A stretch of 35,130 bases of DNA from Oscillospiraceae bacterium (lineage in GTDB: Bacteria > Bacillota > Clostridia > Oscillospirales > Ruminococcaceae): assembly GCA_031260665.1 (NCBI GenBank), contig JAISLD010000006.1, positions 1 to 35,130 on the forward strand. Reading direction: 5' to 3'. How positions within the stretch are numbered: the stretch's first letter is position 1; each line of letters begins with the position of its first letter. Below are positions 1 through 6,024 of the stretch, piece after piece. Under the pieces are notes generated by a model that did not search any database, was not told the DNA's origin, and was given only the letters and a program-made list of their open reading frames with translations. The position numbers and the translations under genes are program-made.

Positions 1-1226
1 CACTCGTCACAGATTTCATTGAGCTTATCAAGGTCTGCGACATCACATTCAGCCATAACACCGTCCGTGTTGAGCTGTACAATTTTCAGCCCCGGAATGT
101 CCCGGTACAAATGCTGTGCCAGTTCCATGAGAAACAACTGACCTGTGATACATACCGAACGTCCCATGAGGGGGTCGTAAAGGTCGTTGTACTGATTCAG
201 CAAAGCACCGTAAGTGGTGTTCACAACCAGCTTGAGGGCATTTGCGGTAGCCTTATCACCGCTTGCCTTGGCTTTCATTCGGGTTTCAAGAACGTTCTCG
301 AAGGTCTCTGCCGATGGAATGTTTCTTGAGGTGTAACCGCAAAGTGTCATGAGGTGAGGGTAATAACTCGCCACGTCCTTGTTGCGGATAACCCGGCTCT
401 CTGTCTCCTCAAAGAAGTAATTTGGGATAGCGGCATGAATACCGCCATAGCCTACGACACCGGGACAGTCACCGATTTGAAACTCCTGCTTGCCGCTGAA
501 CAGCTCTTTGTCAGAGACCTCCGGGTCATACATTTTGTCAAAGAAATCGAAAATCTCTTGAGGAATGTACTCTCGCTTGAGCTTTTCCGGGTATACATAC
601 TTGCGTTCATCGTCATGGGGCTGTTTGGACGCTTTAAGCAGAGCCGCTGTCAGCTTGGCGTTTGTCATACCCATTGCCCTCACATCGTCCAATCCTGCAA
701 GTTTACCGATATGGACTTTGTTTTTGAGGTAATCCCGGCGTAGCTCTACCAGCTTCTCGGTGGTGTCAACATCGTGCATACAGTAGGTCAGCGTCTCTTT
801 CAGCTCCTCCTCGGTGAGAGGACGGTCAAGGTCAAACGGCACGGTGGATTCCTTAACAGAGAGTCCTAAATGCCCTTCGATTGCTTTTAGCGACAAGCCC
901 ATCTGCATATCGTCCTTGATGTCCACGTTCGGAAAGCGAAAATACTGGTCTCGGAGCATAGGACATTCCCAACCTTGACCGCCGCCGATGATGAAATCGT
1001 TGACCTGTTTGACCTCCTGTGGAGAGAATCCACAGCATATCGCCTTGATGATGAATTGGTCGTAATGCTTGCTGTTGAAGCCAACATAGACGCAATCATC
1101 GGTCATGCACTGTTTTAGCTCCTCGTTATCATTGTGAATCGCTGTGAATCGACCTGTTTCGATGTCCTTGAGGACAACCAACCAATCGTGAGCAAAGACT
1201 TCGCAGTCATAAGTAATGAGTCTCAT
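1..1226 (-). CDS. Family B DNA polymerase with proofreading domain, phage type (3' end outside window)
   Basis: An open frame of 408 codons starts at ATG 1226 and runs off the left edge. The N-terminus carries a DnaQ/PolB-type 3'-5' exonuclease: Exo I as D7-x-E9 (YDCEVF), Exo II as GFNSKHYD and Exo III as YCMHDVD. The polymerase palm follows: motif A DVASYYPHLM near residue 284, motif B KLVVNTTYG near 332 and motif C LNTDG near 386. Motif C reads N-T-D where the family usually has D-T-D, so the first metal-binding acid is Asn while the second Asp is kept. The gene is the distal visible member of the early operon, 2 bp after the TopoVI-A-like gene. It probably replicates the element. The family call is firm from the ordered motifs; the exact subfamily is not known. 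Confidence 0.85.
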   Translation of the reverse strand, partial: MRLITYDCEVFAHDWLVVLKDIETGRFTAIHNDNEELKQCMTDDCVYVGFNSKHYDQFIIKAICCGFSPQEVKQVNDFIIGGGQGWECPMLRDQYFRFPNVDIKDDMQMGLSLKAIEGHLGLSVKESTVPFDLDRPLTEEELKETLTYCMHDVDTTEKLVELRRDYLKNKVHIGKLAGLDDVRAMGMTNAKLTAALLKASKQPHDDERKYVYPEKLKREYIPQEIFDFFDKMYDPEVSDKELFSGKQEFQIGDCPGVVGYGGIHAAIPNYFFEETESRVIRNKDVASYYPHLMTLCGYTSRNIPSAETFENVLETRMKAKASGDKATANALKLVVNTTYGALLNQYNDLYDPLMGRSVCITGQLFLMELAQHLYRDIPGLKIVQLNTDGVMAECDVADLDKLNEICDE

Positions 1227-1228
1227 GT

Positions 1229-2137
1229 TTACCCCTCCTCGGATTCATCGAGGAAGTCCACCACATCGTCATACCGCTCACAAATTTTTTGAATGTCGAG
1301 TTTGTCCTTGTTTTCCTTCCGCTCTGTCTCTCTGAAAAGCTCCATGTCTACCAGTGCGGTTACTTCGCTTTCAATCAGATTGGCAATGATTTTTGGCTCA
1401 AGAGCGTCAAGCTCCCAACATTCGTGACCGTACTCCTCGATGTAGTCGTTTGCTCGTGCGTCTGAGAGCTTTGTGGGGTTAGGCGGAGGATTGAAGGTCT
1501 TAATCTGCTTCATCGTGAGAGCGACACGCTTTACGAAAACGTCAGCCCCGAACATACTCAGACGGTCTTGAATGTCACGGCTCATGTCGATACCGCTTGG
1601 GTCATGGTCTCCCAGATGGATAATAGTTCTGCTTTCCCGGTGGCTTTGACGGATAAATCTCTGCGCCGCCGACCACATTTCAGACTGAGAAGTGTAACCT
1701 CTGCACGAAAAATGAGGAACATCGAGCTTCCGGCAAATCTGACTCACAATGCCGATAAGAGCGTCTTTCTCAACCCACACCTCGACATAGTTCGATTGGT
1801 CTTCCCATCTGTCAAGCATATAAGAGTATCTTGCAGAATTGATTACCTCAGAAGGGCTATCCCAATGGCTGTTGTTACGCAGATTTCGAGTGCGGTCAAC
1901 GATTGCATACCAGTCAATAAAACCAGCCAATCTGCCGTTGTTGATAAGCTCACCGAGATTTTTGTAACTGCGCTCATTGTTGGGAATAAACCCTCGTGCA
2001 ACTAACTGATAGTAGACCTGTCGCAAGGTGAGTTCGTACCCTTGTGCGTCATACTCGGCTATGATTGAATTTACTCGCTCAATCAACTCAAGACTTTTGC
2101 CTTGAAAAGCAATGTCTTTATATTGAATCCTGCTCAA
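1229..2137 (-). CDS. Spo11/topoisomerase VI A subunit-like protein (Topo mini-A-like), winged helix plus TOPRIM
   Basis: This is a 302-aa protein. Near the N-terminus LTLRQVYYQL (residues 36-45) resembles the RDxYY catalytic-tyrosine motif of Spo11/TopoVI-A, with Y42 or Y43 as the candidate nucleophile. A TOPRIM-like region follows: acidic E123 in VEKDALIG, then D177-x-D179 in HLGDHDPSG. True TopoVI-A proteins are about 360-400 aa, so this is a reduced version. No TopoVI-B (GHKL ATPase) gene is seen here. The gene lies between the helicase and DNA polymerase genes with 4 and 2 bp gaps, so it belongs to the replication module. It could make strand breaks, relieve torsion or act as an initiator-type nuclease; function is inference. 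The domain assignment rests on motif reading only. Confidence 0.7.
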   Translation of the reverse strand: MSRIQYKDIAFQGKSLELIERVNSIIAEYDAQGYELTLRQVYYQLVARGFIPNNERSYKNLGELINNGRLAGFIDWYAIVDRTRNLRNNSHWDSPSEVINSARYSYMLDRWEDQSNYVEVWVEKDALIGIVSQICRKLDVPHFSCRGYTSQSEMWSAAQRFIRQSHRESRTIIHLGDHDPSGIDMSRDIQDRLSMFGADVFVKRVALTMKQIKTFNPPPNPTKLSDARANDYIEEYGHECWELDALEPKIIANLIESEVTALVDMELFRETERKENKDKLDIQKICERYDDVVDFLDESEEG

Positions 2138-2141
2138 TTTT

Positions 2142-3539
2142 TTAACCTCCTTCTACGAAGTAACAACCGTTCTTTTTATAAATGGAACAGCGTTTTTTGT
2201 ACGACTTGACAAGGTAAGCGATATTGTCCACAAAGTCATAGGCTATCGGGTTTGACTTACCCCCAAAGGTTCGAGCGATACGCCCGATAGACTGTGTAAC
2301 AACCGTATAGTCTTTCTGAGGAGTGGTGAGGAATAGATACTCCAACCGAGGAATATCAAGCCCTTCCTTTGCCAGCGAATAGGTTGCAAAGAGGTACTTT
2401 TTCTTGCCTGTTCGCATATCCTCAATAGCCTTTTCTCGCTGAGCCTTGCCGCTTTTGCTTGTCATTTTGCCGCTCACCATCACAGCGTCTTTCTTCATGG
2501 AAGCTGGAAGCCAGCTCATGAGGTGTTCCAAATGACCGAGCCTGTCCGAGAGAATCAGACAGCTTTTGCCCTCGTTGGGCGTGATGGTGTTGACAATGAC
2601 TTCCTCCCGGCTCAAATTTTCCGTGAGATAGGTAATGAGCTTCGTGTAGTTCAGCGTACCGTCCGTGTTGAGACACGCCTTGCTGATTTCCACGCCAGTT
2701 CCTACCGGGAGAATACCTACCTTCATGATTTTGTCTCCGACAGCTTCTTCCGGGACGGTATAGACAATATGACCGAGCAGAGCGTAGGTGGCTTGAATTG
2801 TACCGTCAGCCCTATGTACCGTTGCCGAAAGACCGATTTTATGTCGAGCCGCCAAGTTGTTCAGCACCTTGAAGAACTGCGTCATAGCCGTTGGTGAGCC
2901 GCTACAGCGGTGACACTCGTCCACGATGATTACGTCCCACAAGTCTTTGTAGCGAGGGAGGTCGAGCTTGCACATGGTCTGAATAGTGGCGAAGGTGATA
3001 CCCTTGCCGATGTTGACCTTGCCCTCGGTGATAGTCCCTATAAGGGAGTTGTCCATGTACTGTTCAGCACGAGCCTTGCTCTGTTGGAGTAGGTCGAGCG
3101 TGTGAGTGAGCCACAGGGTACGCTTGCCGAACTTCTTGGCGAGAGCAATACCCATTTGCGTTTTGCCACTCCCGGCAGGACTTTGAAGAATACCGTACTG
3201 TGCTTGATACACAGCGTCCACAGCGGTCTTCTGATAGTCATACAGGGGAACATCATTGCCGCCATAATCTACGCTCTGAGCGTCCGCAAAGGAGCTGGTA
3301 AAGAACCCTTCCTTGCTGATACAGTCCGGCAATGTCCTTAGAGTGCCGAAGGGAAGAATCAGCGTGTCTCCCTGTTGCTCATAGAGCGTGAGAACCTTGG
3401 GGGTGTCTCCGAGCCACAGGTGCATACGAGCTTTCTTGGCGTAGTCCGGGTTTGTAATGGTGAGGTTCTTTTTGCACCACATCAGAACTTCTGCTGTGGG
3501 ATTTTCGACTGCGAGAACATTGGAAACCGTCACTCTCAT
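2142..3539 (-). CDS. Superfamily 2 DEAD/DEAH-type helicase, phage replication
   Basis: The 465-aa protein has ordered SF2 motifs: Q-motif-like YDYQKTAVDAV, Walker A SPAGSGKT (about residues 120-127), Walker B IIVDECH (about 204-210), motif III LSAT (about 237-240), and the C-terminal lobe with LFATYSLAKEGLDIPR and QSIGRIAR (motif VI arginine finger). It is likely an ATP-dependent duplex unwinding or remodelling enzyme for the element. I chose ATG 3539 because it overlaps the stop of the upstream nuclease gene as ATGA, a typical coupled junction; an in-frame start 14 codons further upstream is possible but would lie deep in that gene. The neighbours (nuclease upstream, TopoVI-A-like and PolB downstream) support a DNA replication role. 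Confidence 0.88.
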   Translation of the reverse strand: MRVTVSNVLAVENPTAEVLMWCKKNLTITNPDYAKKARMHLWLGDTPKVLTLYEQQGDTLILPFGTLRTLPDCISKEGFFTSSFADAQSVDYGGNDVPLYDYQKTAVDAVYQAQYGILQSPAGSGKTQMGIALAKKFGKRTLWLTHTLDLLQQSKARAEQYMDNSLIGTITEGKVNIGKGITFATIQTMCKLDLPRYKDLWDVIIVDECHRCSGSPTAMTQFFKVLNNLAARHKIGLSATVHRADGTIQATYALLGHIVYTVPEEAVGDKIMKVGILPVGTGVEISKACLNTDGTLNYTKLITYLTENLSREEVIVNTITPNEGKSCLILSDRLGHLEHLMSWLPASMKKDAVMVSGKMTSKSGKAQREKAIEDMRTGKKKYLFATYSLAKEGLDIPRLEYLFLTTPQKDYTVVTQSIGRIARTFGGKSNPIAYDFVDNIAYLVKSYKKRCSIYKKNGCYFVEGG

Positions 3540-3934
3540 GTCAATTTCAACCATTCCACAAGAGAAAGGGTCTTGTCGCAAATTTCCTGCTCACCAATGG
3601 AAGACCGCCTTTTTGCCATTTCTCTCACGGCGAAGTGAGGAATCATATGGATAGCATTATTTCTGAGCAGGATAGCAAACCAGCCATCATCGTTGCCACA
3701 ATCTTTCCAATGCTCCATAGAGAGGTCTTGGTTGTCCTCCATGCGAGAGAGAGCGAACCTACTGGTACTACATACCTTGCAGTCGATAAGGTATGCTTTT
3801 CCGTTTTTGACAGCGATTACGTCCGCTGGTTGTCCGGCTTGGTTCTGAGCCAAATTGTGACACCAAAACCCTTCTTCAAAGAGGATTTCGCACAACTGAG
3901 CTTCAAAATCGTTGCCGAGCTTTTTGTTGTTCAC
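3536..3934 (-). CDS. PD-(D/E)xK nuclease, Holliday-junction-resolvase-like
   Basis: A 132-aa protein with a compact PD-(D/E)xK core: GNDFEAQL (E11), QPADVIAV (D38) and LIDCKV (D51-x-K53). This E...D...DxK spacing is seen in Hjc-type resolvases and other small restriction-fold nucleases. I start it at GTG 3934 because a strong ribosome binding site (AAAGGAGGTGC) sits 7 nt upstream and the protein then begins directly with the fold. A longer ATG start at 4072 would overlap the HNH gene by 170 bp in another frame and is unlikely. It overlaps the HNH gene by 32 bp and the helicase by 4 bp. Likely role: processing recombination or replication intermediates. Substrate is inference. Confidence 0.72.
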   Translation of the reverse strand: MNNKKLGNDFEAQLCEILFEEGFWCHNLAQNQAGQPADVIAVKNGKAYLIDCKVCSTSRFALSRMEDNQDLSMEHWKDCGNDDGWFAILLRNNAIHMIPHFAVREMAKRRSSIGEQEICDKTLSLVEWLKLT

Positions 3935-4451
3935 GAGCGCACCTCCTTTGAAATTTCCACATGAAGCCGCCAGCCGATTTACGAACCCCTCTGCAACACG
4001 CCGATATACTGCTGTGGGCAATGCCTGTCTCTGCGTCAGCTTTTGCCATTGACGGAAATCGGCAAACTTCATTCCCCTCCATTGAGAGCTGAATCACAGG
4101 CTTCGACATTTTTGCTCGTTGTCGCTCTGTCCTGCTCCCGAAATTGACATTGTACTTTCGGTCACACCATTCAAGATTGTCCACTCGATTGTCGAGCTTG
4201 TTTTCGTTGATATGGTTGACTTCTTGGAAGTTTTCGAGGTTGGGTATGAAGTGTGCGGCTACCAAGCAATGAACTGTAAATGTCCGCAACTGTCCGTCTT
4301 TTGACAGGTTGACACGGCGATAGCCATTCTTGGTTTTCTTCCCTTTCAGCACTTTTTGAGTGCGAAGGTTCTTAATCCGACCCCTGTCACTTATTGCATA
4401 CAGGGACTCGTAGTCTTGAATTGGTATCCATTTCTCAATCACTCTTGGCAT
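3903..4451 (-). CDS. NUMOD4-HNH-NUMOD1 homing endonuclease
   Basis: The 182-aa protein shows three modules. The N-terminal NUMOD4 has WIPIQDYESLYAISDRGRIK. The HNH core has VHCLVAAHFIPN, EVNHINENKLDNRVDNLEW. The C-terminal NUMOD1/HTH has PVIQLSMEGNEVCRFPSMAKA and ends in a GGFMWKF motif. This is the usual free-standing phage homing endonuclease layout, which makes a site-specific double-strand break and spreads by repair. The start at ATG 4451 has GAGGAGGTG a few bases upstream. It overlaps the transglycosylase gene by 17 bp at its start and the nuclease gene by 32 bp at its end, so it is closely fitted into the operon. Catalytic His and Asn residues are present, so it may be active. Confidence 0.9.
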   Translation of the reverse strand: MPRVIEKWIPIQDYESLYAISDRGRIKNLRTQKVLKGKKTKNGYRRVNLSKDGQLRTFTVHCLVAAHFIPNLENFQEVNHINENKLDNRVDNLEWCDRKYNVNFGSRTERQRAKMSKPVIQLSMEGNEVCRFPSMAKADAETGIAHSSISACCRGVRKSAGGFMWKFQRRCAREQQKARQRF

Positions 4452-5085
4452 TGGACACCTCCTCGTACTTTGCCATCAGAGACAGAATCCGCTCTGAATA
4501 CCTCGTACTGGTGATACCGCTGTCCCAAGCCTTTCGTGCGCCGTAATCACCCATGTTGTATGCCATGAGAGCTTTGGTGTAGTCACCTTCATATCGCTCA
4601 AGGTAAGAACCGATGATGGACACACCACAGAAAATATTCTGATAAGGGTCTGTCATGTTGGCACAGCGGTATTTGTCTTCCAGTCGCTCATGATTGATTG
4701 CGTTGATTTGCATGAGACCGTAATCATCGGTGGAGCTTACAACCTCCGGGTTGAATCCGCTCTCATGCTCAATCATTGCCAGCACCATCGTTACCGGGAC
4801 ACCTTCATCGGCACATATCTCATAGATGTATCTCTGTAAGGAATCCGAGAGAGGAACATCATACAAGAAGACCTCGGAGGTATCTGTCAGCATTGCCGAC
4901 TTGTACACAGGCACTTCTACGGTTTTCGTCACTGTGAGCGTCTTTTCGGGGGCAGAAGACCGACCCAAGAAGAATCCTGCGACCCCTCCAATCAGCACCA
5001 GCATGACAAGAACAGCGCATATACGGCCTTTCATGAGCTTGCTTTTATTGGTTTTGCTTGCTTTTTCTCTACACTGATTAGCCAT
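4435..5085 (-). CDS. Membrane-anchored lytic transglycosylase (SLT domain)
   Basis: The 216-aa protein has a basic N-terminus, one transmembrane segment (about residues 22-41, VLVMLVLIGGVAGFFLG), a short linker, and a soluble lytic transglycosylase domain with the catalytic glutamate in IEHESGFNP (E108), GLMQIN and ALMAYNMGDYGA. It would cleave the MurNAc-GlcNAc bond of peptidoglycan outside the membrane. Such enzymes open the wall for phage entry or exit or for conjugation machinery. Here it sits early in the replication operon rather than in a lysis cassette. The start at 5085 follows GGAGG about 11 nt upstream. It overlaps the 60-aa gene upstream by 55 bp. The family is clear; whether the element is a phage or a conjugative element cannot be settled from this gene. 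Confidence 0.9.
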   Translation of the reverse strand: MANQCREKASKTNKSKLMKGRICAVLVMLVLIGGVAGFFLGRSSAPEKTLTVTKTVEVPVYKSAMLTDTSEVFLYDVPLSDSLQRYIYEICADEGVPVTMVLAMIEHESGFNPEVVSSTDDYGLMQINAINHERLEDKYRCANMTDPYQNIFCGVSIIGSYLERYEGDYTKALMAYNMGDYGARKAWDSGITSTRYSERILSLMAKYEEVSNAKSD

Positions 5086-5213
5086 TTTTGAAAATCCTCC
5101 TCGTTCTTCGGGTCTTTATAAAATGCTTCCAAAATCCCCATCAATGGTCTTGCGAGGTCATTGACCTGTGAATCACTGAGCTTCGTGTTCACTGAGAATC
5201 TTGTCACATTCAT
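5031..5213 (-). CDS. Small early-operon protein, 60 aa, unknown function
   Basis: I do not recognise a named family. The protein is predicted to be helical, with a central segment reading GILEAFYKDPKNEEDFQKWL and a basic C-terminus. It overlaps the HTH gene upstream by 41 bp and the transglycosylase gene downstream by 55 bp, in frames that fit the coupled layout of this operon. The start at ATG 5213 has only a weak AAGAAAG ribosome binding site; an earlier in-frame ATG at 5252 would overlap the HTH gene more. The composition looks like a real small phage protein rather than a shadow frame. Confidence 0.5.
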   Translation of the reverse strand: MNVTRFSVNTKLSDSQVNDLARPLMGILEAFYKDPKNEEDFQKWLISVEKKQAKPIKASS

Positions 5214-5367
5214 CGAGGACTTTCTTGGCTTTCGGGTAGGTGTAAACGCCACGAAGAATTTGCGACAGTTCGGGCGGCTGAACTACAATACCTCGCTTTT
5301 GCAGTTCAAGAATCATATCCACCTGTTTGATGTCGAGGTTCTTCATGCGCTTTTGAATCTGATTCAT
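5173..5367 (-). CDS. Small helix-turn-helix protein, first gene of the element's early operon
   Basis: A 64-aa protein preceded by a strong AAAGGAGGAAA ribosome binding site. The segment KQVDMILELQKRGIVVQPPELSQILRG reads as a helix-turn-helix of XRE/Cro-like type: a recognition helix with S-Q-I-L-R-G, followed by a C-terminal helix (KAKKVLDECDKILSEH). It is the first gene after the minus-strand promoter at 5539-5567, the position of Cro or an early regulator opposite the repressor. The DNA-binding role is inferred from the fold and location. It overlaps the 60-aa gene downstream. Confidence 0.65.
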   Translation of the reverse strand: MNQIQKRMKNLDIKQVDMILELQKRGIVVQPPELSQILRGVYTYPKAKKVLDECDKILSEHEAQ

Positions 5368-5408
5368 GGATTTTCCTCCTTTCGTAATTCTGAAAATCGG
5401 AATTTATC

Positions 5409-5437
5409 TTGACAAAATGACGAATTCTTGTTATTAT
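5409..5437 (+). promoter_or_regulatory. SigA-type promoter, plus strand, driving a short terminated transcript
   Basis: TTGACA (5409-5414), a 17-nt spacer and TATTAT (5432-5437). The predicted start is near 5444. The spacer carries an operator-like GACGAATTC. An intrinsic terminator follows within 60 nt, so most transcripts should be short; read-through would reach the repressor gene. Confidence 0.7.
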
Positions 5438-5443
5438 TCTTAT

Positions 5444-5504
5444 TAGGGTGTTCACCGAATTCGTGACTCCTCGGAACTGGTAATTCTGAGGGGTGGGTTT
5501 TTTA
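5444..5504 (+). ncRNA. Predicted ~60-nt RNA antisense to the early-operon leader
   Basis: This is the interval between the promoter at 5409-5437 and its terminator. The RNA would be complementary to the leader transcribed from the opposite early promoter (start near 5532). No open reading frame of note fits in it. This is inference from promoter and terminator positions. Confidence 0.4.
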
Positions 5505-5506
5505 TT
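5467..5506 (+). terminator. Intrinsic terminator upstream of the repressor gene
   Basis: A 10-bp stem, CTCCTCGGAA (5467-5476) with TTCTGAGGGG (5484-5493) including two G-U pairs, has a 7-nt loop and is followed by TGGGTTTTTTATT. It lies between the plus-strand promoter and the repressor gene, so it either ends a small RNA or attenuates repressor expression. Confidence 0.7.
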
Positions 5507-5538
5507 GTCAATTCGTGATTTCCGAATTTCTTGTTCTT

Positions 5539-5567
5539 AGTATAATTCTTCTTTCACGAATTGTCAA
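5539..5567 (-). promoter_or_regulatory. SigA-type promoter of the element's early operon
   Basis: Read on the minus strand, TTGACA (5567-5562) is followed by a 17-nt spacer and TATACT (5544-5539). The predicted start is near 5532, giving a leader of about 165 nt before the HTH gene. The -35 box lies inside operator copy 5554-5566, so repressor binding would block it. Confidence 0.8.
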
Positions 5568-5616
5568 GGGGTAAATTCAAATATTGCGAATTAAAATTTG
5601 TGAAGGAGGAATTGAC

Positions 5617-5973
5617 ATGACGTTTGCTGAGAACATTAACCGAATTTGCCTTGAGAGAGGGACAAATTTAACCGCCGTGGTGAAGAAGGTAAAGGGGTCT
5701 TCATCGTTCGCAACTTCTATCAATAAGGGGTCTCTGCCCAAGGAGAGCGAACTGCTTGCGTTTGCAAAAGAGCTTGGTTGCTCCGTTATGGATTTCTTCG
5801 CAGACGAAGAAGACCTCGCTCTGAGGACTGAACCACAGAACGAGGACGAGCAGGACATACTCAAGGCGTATCGTAGTTTGTCTCGCAGAGCAAAACACGA
5901 ATTCATGAGCATGGTGTATGATTTTGAAAACAGAGAAGAATTAGAGGGGGATAAGGACATTTCTGCGGTCTAA
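5617..5973 (+). CDS. XRE-family repressor of the integrated element
   Basis: A 118-aa protein. The N-terminal half (about residues 4-62) is an XRE helix-turn-helix: FAENINRICLERGTNLTAVVKKV, then KGSLPKESELLAFAKELGCSVMDFF. The C-terminal half is charged and helical (DEQDILKAYRSLSRRAKHEFMSMV), typical of small phage/ICE repressors that dimerise there; no LexA-type protease motif is seen. I start it at ATG 5617, which has GAAGGAGGA at ideal spacing. It lies divergent from the early operon and just upstream of the recombinase, the standard place for a lysogeny or ICE maintenance repressor. A TATAAT at 5541-5546 could serve as its own -10, but the -35 there is poor. Confidence 0.82.
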   Translation: MTFAENINRICLERGTNLTAVVKKVKGSSSFATSINKGSLPKESELLAFAKELGCSVMDFFADEEDLALRTEPQNEDEQDILKAYRSLSRRAKHEFMSMVYDFENREELEGDKDISAV

Positions 5974-6024
5974 TAAGGTTGTCCCTATTGAGTTGCTTCG
6001 GAGACAGAGAGCATTGGAGGTGAT

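Larger units (their letters stand above)
5418..5566. promoter_or_regulatory. Cluster of four operator-like sites in the divergent control region
   Basis: Copies of a TCACGAATT core appear at 5418-5429 (tgacgaattctt), 5452-5466 (tcaccgaattcgtga), 5506-5518 (reverse strand TCACGAATTGACA) and 5554-5566 (TCACGAATTGTCA). The last two are inverted copies differing at one base in 13. They overlap both promoters. The likely ligands are the XRE repressor at 5617 and the small HTH protein at 5367. Confidence 0.65.

Noticed and set aside
3935-4072. Longer N-terminus for the PD-(D/E)xK nuclease starting at 4072
   Set aside because: It overlaps the HNH core region and lacks the strong ribosome site found before GTG 3934.
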